Below are positions 21,069-30,704 of a stretch of 64,000 bases of DNA, in pieces (the first letter of the stretch is position 1; every line of letters begins with the position of its first letter). The position numbers and the translations under genes were made by a program. The DNA is from Agapanthus africanus (lineage: Eukaryota > Streptophyta > Magnoliopsida > Asparagales > Amaryllidaceae). Location: the NCBI GenBank assembly GCA_030015575.1, contig JASDDO010000001.1, positions 142,743,988 to 142,807,987 on the forward strand, given 5' to 3'. The notes below the pieces were generated by a model. It was not told where the DNA came from, searched no databases, and saw only the letters and a list, made by a program, of their open reading frames with translations.

Positions 21069-24000
21069 ATGTATCGCTTGACCGATCCGAATTCTTATTC
21101 GGGACTGGAGAACGTTGGTTCAGCTCCAACTTGTGACAACAGCCATAAGTATGAGCAAGGGAAAGGGGATTGTATGGATTTCCAGGATACCCAGTTGAAG
21201 AAGAAGCATGGTTTTGCATCTACTTCAGGTGTTCTTGTAATTGAGAACTGTTTTACGGTCAGCCCTACCTCCTGGGTACTTGATATCGGATCAGGATCTC
21301 ATATCTGTAATTTATTGCAGGGACTGAGAAAAAGTAGGAAAGTTGCACCGGGTGATATGTCGCTCAGAGTAGCGAACGGAGCACAAGTTAATGCGGCAGC
21401 CGTCGGTGAATATCACCTAGTATTGCCAAATGGCAAGACTATGATTTTGAACGATTGCTACTATGTACCCTCCATGGTTTGCAACATCATATCAGTTTCT
21501 TTACTCGATAAAGATGGATATAACTTTATTCTTGACAAGAATATCATGAACATTTACCTTCATAAGGTACTGGTTGCAGAGGGTACACTGTGTAATGGTA
21601 TCTACGTTCTAAATCAGAATACAGTTCTCAATATACAAAACACACGCAAGAGGAAGAATTCAGATACGAATGAATCCTACTTGTGGCATTGTAGACTTGG
21701 TCATATCAGAGAGAAAAGACTGAGTAAGTTGCATAAAGATGGACTCTTGGATGCGTTCGAGTTTTCATCTTATGAAACTTGTCAGTCTTGTCTCAAAGGG
21801 AAGATGACCAAATCTCTGTTCACCGGACATGGAGAAAGAGCAGCAGAGCTCTTGGGACTCGTACATAGTGATGTATGTGGTCCGATGTCTATACATGCAA
21901 GGGGTGGGTTCTCGTACTTCATCACATTCACTGACGATCTCTCTAGGTTCGGATATGTGTATCTGATGAAACACAAATCTGAAGCTTTTGAGAAATTCAA
22001 GGAATTCAGAAACGAAGTAGAGAACCAGACTGGCAAAAGTATCAAGATCCTCCGGTCTGATAGAGGAGGGGAGTACTTAAGCACGGAATTCCTAGATTAC
22101 TTAAAAGAGAATGGTATTCTCTCTCAGCTTACTCCTCCTTATACACCACAGCACAACGGTGTATCGGAGCGGAGGAATCGTACCCTACTGGATATGGTTC
22201 GCTCCATGATGAGTAATGCCGAGTTACCTCTTTCATTTTGGGGACATGCGCTGTTGACGGCGGCATATCTGTTGAACGATGTTCCGTCTAAATCTGTGCC
22301 TAAGACACCGTTCGAGATATGGAATGGTAAAAAGCCGTATCTTAAGCGTATTAAGGTATGGGGTTGTCCGGCCTATGTAAAAGTATAAAATCCGGACAAA
22401 CTTCAGGCACGTTCAGTTCTATGTAAATTTGTGGGATATCCTAAGAACTCCACAGGATATCTGTTCTACCACACCGAGGAACAGAAGGTGTTTGTATCTC
22501 GCCATGCCACCTTTTTAGAATGGCAATTTCTTGCAAAAGAAACAAGTGGGAGTTCGGTAGAACTGGAAGAAATTCAGCGACCACAAAATGAAACTGAAGA
22601 TTTGACAGAACCTTAGAATTCAATAACCCCAGAAGAACCTCAGCCACTCCGCAGATCTGGTAGGATTTCTCATCCGCCCGAGAGATACTACGGTTTTATC
22701 ATAGACGGGGATCGAGAGGATTGCATCTTGGAAGAAGATGACCCTACCAGTTTCAGGCAGGCCATTATCAGTAGGGACTCTGATAAGTGGCAGGAAGCAA
22801 TGCAATCCGAAATGGAGTCCATGTACGCCAATAAAGTGTGGACCTTGGATATTGCTCCACCTGGGGTGAAACCCGTTGGATGCAAATGGATCTACAAAAG
22901 GAAACTTGGTGTAAATGGGCAGGTGGAAACCTATAAAGCTGGACTCGTTGCAAAAGGTTTTCGTCAAAGACCTGGTTTGGACTATGACGAAACTTTTTCT
23001 CCGGTGGCTATGCTCAAATCCATTCGGATCCTACTTGCCATTGCTGCCTTCCATGACTATGAAATCTGGCAGATGGATGTTAAAACGGCTTTCCTAAACG
23101 GTTGTTTGGAAGAGTGCGTTTACATGGATCAGCCACAAGGTTTCGTAGACAGTGGGAGCGGCGGGAAGGTGTGCAAGTTGCTTAAATCCATTTATGGATT
23201 AAAGCAGGCATTGCGGAGATGGAACATCTGTTTTGATGAGGCAATCAAGGAATTTGATTTCATCAAGAACGAGGATGAACCTTGTGTCTATAAGAAGATT
23301 GTAAGACGAACTGTCGTATTCCTAGTCTTGTACGTGGACGACATTCTTTTGATAGGAAATGACATTCCTATGCTATAATCGGTCAAGCTATTTTTGTCAC
23401 AACGGTTCTCCATGAAAGACATGGGTGATGCCTCGTACATTCTGGGGATCAAGATCTATAGAGATAGATCCAAGAGACTACTGGGACTTTCGCAGTCCAG
23501 GTACATAGAGACCGTACTAAAGAGATTTAGTATGGAGGGTTCCAAGCGCGGTAACATACCCGCATTGCACGGAATTACCCTCTCCAAGAAGATGTCTCCT
23601 AAGACTGACGAGGAGAGGGTTCGCATGAGCACTATACCCTACGCTTCGACGGTAGGATCTATAATGTATGCGATGCTATGTACAAGACCAGATGTAGCTT
23701 ACGCGCTGAGCGCGGTAAGCCGGTATCAGTCAGACCCAGGTGAGGACCACTGGACAGCAGTGAAGAACATTCTCAAGTACCTGAGAATGACTAAAGAGAT
23801 GTTCCTGGTTTACGGTAATGGAGACCTCAGGGTCGAGTCCTTTACCGATTCAAGCTTCCAAAGTGACAAAGATGATAGCAAGTCTGTCTCGGGTTTTGTG
23901 TTTACCCTCAACGGAGGGGCGGTATGTTGGAGGAGTTCCAAGCAGGATACCATCGCAGACTCGACGATGGAGGCTGAATACATTGCTGCAAGCGATGCCG

Positions 24001-24317
24001 CAAAAGAGGCGGTCTGGATGAAGAAGTTCATTAGTGAACTTCAGGTGGTTCCGTCCATTGTTGACCCAATACCTTTGTATTTCGATAACAATGGGGCTAT
24101 AGCTTTAGCGAATGAACCAAGGTCCCATCAGAAATCCAGGCACATCTTAAGGCGGTATCACATGATCAGGGAGATCATTGATCGCCAGGAGATCGAGGTG
24201 CGGAGAGTGGACACAAAGGACAACACAGCGGACCCATTCACGAAGGCCTTACCCCAGACTCAGTTCGAGCGGCTGATCGAGATGATAGGTCTTCGATACG
24301 CCAGTACATGGCCTTAG
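21069..24317 (+). pseudogene. Copia polyprotein without gag (PR-INT-RT-RH)
   Basis: One reading frame, broken by stops at 22386 (TAA), 22614 (TAG) and 23376 (TAA), with no frameshift. Codon 21069 is chosen as start because element B has its ATG at the same place; an in-frame ATG at 20991 lies before the acceptor-like tract. Counting from 20991: protease DIGSGSHIC at 98-106 (normally DTG), integrase zinc motif H233/H238/C264/C267, integrase catalytic D294, D357 and E393 with D-35-E spacing. Then reverse transcriptase WQMDVKTAFLNG and YVDD (near 23335), and RNase H with FTDSSF, MEAEYIA and DNTADPFTKAL. No capsid or zinc-knuckle gag precedes the protease, unlike normal Angela elements. Not functional as it stands. 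Confidence 0.93.
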
Positions 24318-24320
24318 TGC

Positions 24321-24331
24321 AAGTGGGAGAT
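24321..24331 (+). other. PPT of element A
   Basis: AAGTGGGAGAT directly before the 3' LTR, as in Angela/BARE elements. Confidence 0.9.
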
Positions 24332-26505
24332 TGTTAGTGTATATGCCCTAGAGGCCATTACTGTATCATACTAGTATGTATATTACTTGATGGAAGCTTG
24401 GGATATTCACAGTTGTACAGACAATCTTGCTCAATATAGTAGTATGCTACTTGGTTTGTCTCTGCTTTAATGTGTACATGTGTGTTTATTTATTATATCA
24501 CCTATACGCATTAGTAGAGCCCTTAGGATCTTTGCTTGATTACCGGCGTTGTGATGGCGATCACACTCGTGGGGGCTGGGTAATCTACAAGCACATCCTT
24601 ATACACGTCCCTAGTCGTGGGAGTATCGAGATAGGGCATCGATACTTCGGAGTAGACTAGCGTATGCGCTTCTCATCCTAGCATGGGAAACGGTCTGTCC
24701 CACAGCCGTCAGTATGTCGTACTTGAGATAGTATGCGGGTGCTCGTTAGGTTACGAGTACACTGGACAGGACTCGTCGGGAACTGATGGTTGGTATTATA
24801 CCTATCGTCAGTTATCAGTTCCCAGGTGACATGAGTACAGCTTAGTCTGCTGACTTGACACTGTCACTTCGCCTCAAATGTGTTCCCACTGTTCTTTGAT
24901 TACTACTCTACCACGGCTCTACTGAGTCGTGCAAACAGGTAGTAGTTGGGAGCAGTCCCGAAGCACTTGGAGGCAGTGACGGTTAGACAGGATTCGTCTC
25001 TCCCGGTATTGGGGGTTGACATCGCGCTGTGTCTAGGAGAGCCATTACATGAGTAGTCCCTGGCCAGGGCAAGCGAGATATACTGGTAGGTTTCCAGTGT
25101 TATCTCAGGGTGTTCTGGGCTTCACTCCGACATAACTTGTACCGCTATTAGGGGACTAACGTTTACCGCCCCCTAGGCCCGCCATGCGATGTATCAGACG
25201 AACAGACCGGACTGTACGGAGATTGTCACATACAGGCTCAGTAGGAGTTCGGATGGGTTCACCTCATCGGCCTTCTTATCGACATCTACCTGGGGACCGT
25301 TACGTACAGCTAGTGCCGCTTGCGGTCTGTGGTTAAACCCACTGCCAGCGTAGTGTCGAGTTTTTAGAGTCCCACACAGAGAGTTTCCCTGCACTGAGCG
25401 AAACGTGTAGAGGCCGTATGGTTTTACGGCAGGGCTGCGATCACTTACGTACACTTGTGTGCGTATAGTGTTCGGGCAGGCAGTACTAGTGGGCTTTGGT
25501 TTAAGCCGGATCCTAGTATTGCACGGATGGATTTGTTTTGTCTTCTACGCATCCGCATTCTACGGAATGCGGATGCGGGTGTGTATGTACAGTTTTCCGG
25601 AGCGATGAAGGAGGAGGTGCCTCATTAGGGTTTTGGCAGTTGGTTCGGCCGAAACCGTTATGTGGCATGCTCATTAGGGTTTTGACAGTTGTTTTGGTCA
25701 AAACCATTATGAGCCGCGGATATCATTTACTAATCCTTTTAGTGATAATTTTATGATGGCTAATTGCATTGACCATTTGACCCCGTTGACCTCTCTTGAC
25801 TTTGTTGACCGGTTGACCGTGTTGACCATTGACTTTCAAGAGGGATCTACACTCTTCTTTTCTTTTTCTTTTTCCTTTTGGATTATGATAATGGTCATTT
25901 CAATGTAGCCATCAAACTTTATCTTGATGGGATTAGCAATGATGGTGTTTTTGCATTATTGCAACCATGGTTACTTTTCTTTGTATCATAATTCCTTTCT
26001 CATTCTCTCTCTTGTTTTTTCAAGGGAGAAGAAAAAAAGATATGAACCATGGTTGCTAGCTCCTCCTTCTTCTTCCTCCTCTTGATTCATCTTTTGATCT
26101 CATGTGTTGAGAGATAAAGATCCCACAAAGACAAAACCATCCCTTCATCACTTCTACACAACCTAGGGCTTCTAGATTAGCAATCTCTTTGCCCTAGTTA
26201 TCTCGGCTCGAGGTGGAGCTCGGTGCACATCTCTCGGGTGGATCGTCTACGACTCAAGGAGGCCGCGGAGGTGACCAAAGTCCGGATCAAGCCTCGGAGT
26301 AAGCAAGGAGAAGAACACCAAGAAGAGAAGGAGTTCAAGTTGAGGTATAACCCCTAACCGAGTAGATAGATCTCTAGTTAGGATGCTAGTATATTGTTTA
26401 GCAAAGATCCGGCTTTTACGGTCCATGTTACAAAGTTTAGAAAAAATTTTGTTTTACCGTTTCCGCAACCCCGAAAGTACCGGGAGAGGTAACGTGGACC
26501 TAACA
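24332..26505 (+). repeat. 3' LTR of Copia element A
   Basis: 2174 bp, TGTTAG to CTAACA, followed by TSD ATACC. W-box cluster at 25769-25834, eight TTGAC cores as in the 5' LTR. Confidence 0.95.
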
Positions 26506-26975
26506 ATACCAACCAACAGTTCCCGACGAGTCATGTCCAGTGTACTCGTAACCCAACGAGCACCCGCATACTATCTCAAGTACGACGTACTGACGGCTGT
26601 AGGACAGACCGTCTCCAACGCTGGGATGAGAAGCGCATACGCTAGTCTACTCCGGAGTATCGATGCCCTGTCTCGATAGTCCAACGACCAGGGACCTGTA
26701 TAAGGATGTGCTTATGGATTACCCAGCCCCCACGAGTGTGAGCGCCATCACAACGCTGGTAATCAAGCAATAATCCTAAGGGCTCTACTAATATGTATAT
26801 CAGCGATATGCTAAAAGAAACACATGCACATATTAAAGCAGAGAAAACCAAGTAGCATACTACCATTTCGAGCAAGATTGTATATACAACTGTGAATATC
26901 CCAAGCTTCCATCAAGTAATATACAAACTAGTATGATATAGTAATGGCCTCTAGGGCATATACACTAACAATCAT

Positions 26976-27112
26976 AATGTATTAGCAATACATGATAGCA
27001 AGTAAAACGTACACACACGAATGATAAAGACAAACCAGATAGCATATTATCATCTCGAGCAAGAATGTTCTTTCTGTATAGGTCCTCCCACAATTACAAT
27101 AATTGCCTTGAG
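26976..27112 (-). repeat. Copia LTR fragment, outer host (right part)
   Basis: Continues the minus-strand LTR of 14522-15012 after the solo-LTR insertion. It ends within the LTR head (CCTTGAG) where an oppositely oriented LTR head starts, lacking about 18 terminal bases. Confidence 0.6.
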
Positions 27113-27153
27113 AGTGTTAGCTATATAGTATCCTCAAGGCAATTATTGTAATT
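27092..27153. repeat. Inverted repeat of two LTR heads
   Basis: Perfect 21-bp arms AATTACAATAATTGCCTTGAG (27092-27112) and its complement (27133-27153) around a 20-base centre; weaker complementarity extends to about 27001 and 27268. Confidence 0.8.
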
Positions 27154-27275
27154 ACAGGTAATCCATTATGATAACTGAGGGAGGACCTATATAGGTAGAA
27201 CAGTCTTACTCGAATGATAGTATGCTATCTGGTTTGTCTTTATCATTGATGTGTATACGTTTTACTTATTATTAT
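27115..27275 (+). repeat. Copia LTR head, plus strand, truncated
   Basis: Starts TGTTAGCTATATAGTATCC and matches the head of the solo LTR at 28602-30660 (GAGGGAGGACCT, ACAGTCTTACTC, GATAGTATGCTATCTGG). It breaks off where Athila LTR sequence begins. Confidence 0.65.
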
Positions 27276-27927
27276 GTCCTAAAATCTAATACAAGAAAAA
27301 GCACCCTTTACTTGGCTTGGAACTGGGCTATTTATAGGCAGATAAATGAAACCCTAGGGATACAATCTGAGCCCAAATACAATTACAAAACTACCCTAAA
27401 AAAACGATCCCGTGCTGAGTTGACTCAGCCGCGGATACGCGGCCTAAGTGCCATATTGGCCGCGGATCCGCGGCCCTTTGGTCGACTTGGAGGGTCGTAT
27501 TTTCTATGGTTTTCCATGTTGCTGTTCTTCTCTGTTTGGTACACTAGGTTTCTCAAAATCTTTTCAGTTTTCTCCCAGATTTTCAGCAGTCCAAAAAGGT
27601 GAAATGATGTGGACTTTTGCCTTGATTTTCTTGAGCTCCGCGTTGAAATCTTGGATCTCGTGCTGCCTCTTGTGCTTTATGCATGAAATGATCAATGATT
27701 TGCCATTTTGTCCTTCGAACTGGTATGCGGCATCATACGGAGCGGAGACCCGTATTTATCTGTTGTTGGCCGTAGTCCTGAATTTGTTACGACTTTTCAT
27801 GAATTTCACTGTTTAGGGCTGAGAATCTGTAACCTGCAATTATATAGCAAACACGGATCAAGAGTACCTACCTATATGCAATGCGAACAAGAATGGGCGG
27901 TATAAAAATGCAAAAATCTATATGAAC
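27276..27927 (-). repeat. Athila-type LTR fragment (third copy)
   Basis: Minus-strand LTR part starting TGTTCATATAG at 27927. TATA box in GGGCTATTTATAGG (27326-27338), telo-box-like AAACCCTAGGG (27350-27360), and paired palindromes 90-140 bp upstream of the TATA box (27428-27475). The PBS-side end is missing. Confidence 0.65.
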
Positions 27928-28322
27928 ACACCCGTATACCTTTTCTGATGTCAAACACCAATGGATGTGGGATCATCCATTTCCCATCATATGGGTCGAG
28001 AAGCGTATACTCTAGTCTACTCTGGAATATCGATGCCCCATCTCGATACTTCCACGACTAGGAACATTTGAAGGATGTACTTACTGACTACCTCTGCCCC
28101 ACTAGTATGATCTGCATCATAATCCTGGTAGTCAAGTACTCATCCTAAGGGCTTTATCAACATGTAATAGAGAGACAATAAGTGTGCATGTTAAGATAAA
28201 GAGCAAACAGATAGCATACTATCATGTCGAGCAAGAAAGTCCTCCCAATATATGTCCAAGCATCCACTATAATATACATCACATGTATAATAATGGCCTC
28301 TAGGATATACATATAACTAACA
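27928..28322 (-). repeat. 3' LTR of Copia element B (partial)
   Basis: Minus-strand LTR starting TGTTAGTTATATG at 28322, very similar to 59050-59442 of element C. Cut at 27928 by the Athila LTR fragment. To its right is the minus-strand PPT (ATCTCCCACTT, 28323-28333). Confidence 0.75.
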
Positions 28323-28601
28323 ATCTCCCACTTGCACTAAGCCCATTTGTTGTAGTTTCTCATACTCAACGCCCCATAAAAATCTCTCTAGGGAAAGGCC
28401 TCTGTGAGTGGATCCGCCGTGTTATCCTTAGCGTCAACTCTCCTTACCTTGATCCCTTGGAGATCAACCATCCCCTTGATCAGGTGATATTGTCCTCAGA
28501 ATATGTCTGGATCGTTGATGGGATCGGCGTTCCTAGGCCAAAGCCAGAATTCCATTGTTGTCACAATAACAGTTATTGGACGCTCAATGGTGGGAACTAT
28601 G
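28323..28601 (-). pseudogene. RNase H C-terminus of Copia element B
   Basis: On the minus strand the stretch near 28385-28435 reads DNTADPLTEA, the end of the Copia RNase H domain (DNTADPFTKA in element A). The frame has stops. It is cut at 28601 by a solo LTR and resumes at 30661-30704 and then 42480. Confidence 0.75.
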
Positions 28602-30660
28602 TGTAAGTCTACGGTAGCGCCCCGGCCGTCAATCCGAGGCCAAAATGCGGAAACGAAATTTTTTTCATAAACTTGAAACTGGCGCTATCGTATACTTTCA
28701 CCCAGATCGAACCATTAACACAAACTAGCAATCTAGAAAAAGGGTAGAAAGGTTATACCGATTGATCCGAGTCCTTCGGTCTTTAGCCTCTGCCCCTAAC
28801 TTGTTGCGGATGCACCGACGAAGCTCGCTCTCCGATCTCGCTCGATCTACAATCTCCTCCTCGCCGAAAACTGCGTCACATCATCGAATCTTTATACGGG
28901 CTCCCACCTCAGAACTGAGGAAACTCGAACACGAAGTTTGCTAGCCGACGTGTCCAAGGTTGATGTAGAGGAAGTGTAGAACACTTGGTCTCAAATCATC
29001 CAAGTGATCGGATGATGGGTTAATCGAAGTTGCCTTTGGAGAAGTGAGGAGAAAAGAGCAATTGGAAATGGCTTAGGAATTTTGGTGCATATGAAAAATG
29101 AATCAAATCCTCACACACAAAAAAATGGGGCTGTCTAAGATGGTCTCGGCCATGGCAGTGAAGAAATGGTGGTGGTGGTGAGCACAAGCATAAGTGTGGT
29201 GATCATAAGAAAAAAATGCTACACCAATATCTATATCAATATCCATAGCAATAAATGCTACAAGATGGCTCGCAAAACACTCAATCAATTAAGGAACCTT
29301 GTGCTTGCTGCTGGAGACCCAGCACCACAGAAAAGCCCCCCTCAAACTGGCAACTTCAAAAAGCGATCCCGTAATAAAATTATTGGATAACTCCGCAACT
29401 GTATATACATACCCGCATTTGTATTCCGACCGAATACAAATGCAATGAGACAAAATCTATACAGTATAATACTAGGATCCGTCTTAAACCAAAGCCCGCT
29501 AGTATTATCCGTCGGAACCATGACACGTGCACAAATGCACGTGTATGTTCGAACCCTGCCATAAATCCATACGGCCTCTACTACGTTTCACCCGAAACTT
29601 GAGAAACTGTCTGTGGGGGACTCTAAAGACCAGTCAATACACTGGCTGTAGATTTAACCACTAGCACGTCAGTGGTACTAGCTGTACGTAACGGGCCACC
29701 AGGTATTGACCAAAAGGGAGGTCGATGAGCGAACTCATCCTGACACCCTACTGATCCTGTCAGTGACAATATCCGTACAGTCCGGTCCGTTCGTCTATGA
29801 GTATCGCATGTCGGGCCTAGGGGGTTGGTAAAAGTCAGACCCCTAAAAGCGGTACAAGTTGTGTCGGAGTGTAGCCTAGAACACCCTGAGATACTACTAG
29901 AATACCTTCCAGTAAATCTCCTGCCTTGGCCAAGAACTTCGTGTAATGGCTCTCCTAGACACAGCGCGATCTCACCCCCAATACCGGGAGAGACGAAACC
30001 CCTAGCGATCCGCTCACTGCCTCCATGTGGCTCGGGACTGTACCCAACTAAAACCTGTTTGCACGACTCTTTTGAGCCGTGGTAGGATAGTAATCAAAGC
30101 ACAGTGGGAACTCACACGAGACAAATGACGATCTCAGGTCGATGAAGTAACATGTACACATGTCACCAGGGAACTGCTATCTGACGTCAGGTATAGTACC
30201 AACTAGCATGTTCCCGGCGAGTCTTGTCCGGTGTACTCATAACCCAATGAGCACCTGTATACATCTTAGGTGATCCAACTGACACCAATGGCTTGTGAGA
30301 CCGGCCACCTCCCCTCGTCGGGGTCTCGACTGTATACACTAGTCTACTCTGGAGTATCGATGCCCTGTCTCGAAACTCCCACGACTAGGGACCAATTTAA
30401 GGATGTGCTTATAGACTACCCAACTCTCACGTATATGATCGCCATCATACTGCTGGTAGTCAAGCAAGAATCCTAAGGGCTCTATCAATGTGTAATAGTG
30501 ATCTGTAAGGTCACCTAAAGCTGTACACGATGATAAAGATAAACCAGATAGCATACTATCATCTTGAGTAAGACTGTCCTACCGGCACAGGTCCTCCCTC
30601 AATCATTGCAATCACGTGCCTGCAACCCAATAATTGAATTTGAGGGCACTATATCCAACA
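28602..30660 (-). mobile_element. Copia solo LTR
   Basis: 2059 bp, on the minus strand TGTTGGATATAG (30660) to CTTACA (28602). The TSD CTATG lies at 28597-28601 and 30661-30665. The uninterrupted site is visible in element C (59713-59735). Related to the LTR head at 27115. A GGT-rich microsatellite-like stretch is near 29166. Small ORFs inside are not supported. Confidence 0.9.
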
Positions 30661-30704
30661 CTATGTTCATCTCATGAACAATAAATATCCAGACATCCAC
30701 TTTG

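Larger units (their letters stand above)
16587..26505 (+). mobile_element. Complete Angela-type Copia element (A)
   Basis: 9919 bp with TSD ATACC at 16582-16586 and 26506-26510. LTRs 16587-18746 and 24332-26505 (2160 and 2174 bp) are nearly identical by eye; one 13-bp indel near 17508/25257 explains most of the length difference. Initiator-Met PBS at 18748, a 2.3-kb leader, a polyprotein pseudogene (21069-24317) and PPT AAGTGGGAGAT precede the 3' LTR. The LTR start TGTTAG with ATGCCCTAGAGGC, the PPT, the leader length and the protein motifs fit the Angela/BARE lineage. Gag is missing. Confidence 0.95.
15013..26970 (-). mobile_element. Copia solo LTR, split by a later insertion
   Basis: The two halves, 15013-16586 and 26511-26970, together make a 2034-bp LTR. 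On the minus strand it begins TGTTAGTGTATATGCCC at 26970 and ends at 15013 (plus strand TGTAAGTCCACGTTGCC). The TSD ATCAT is present at 15008-15012 and 26971-26975, which shows a solo LTR. It belongs to the same group as the complete element inserted in it but is clearly older. Confidence 0.85.

Noticed and set aside
28762..29390. Short ORFs in the solo LTR as a host exon
   Set aside because: They lie within a TSD-bounded solo LTR and include GGT-type low-complexity sequence.
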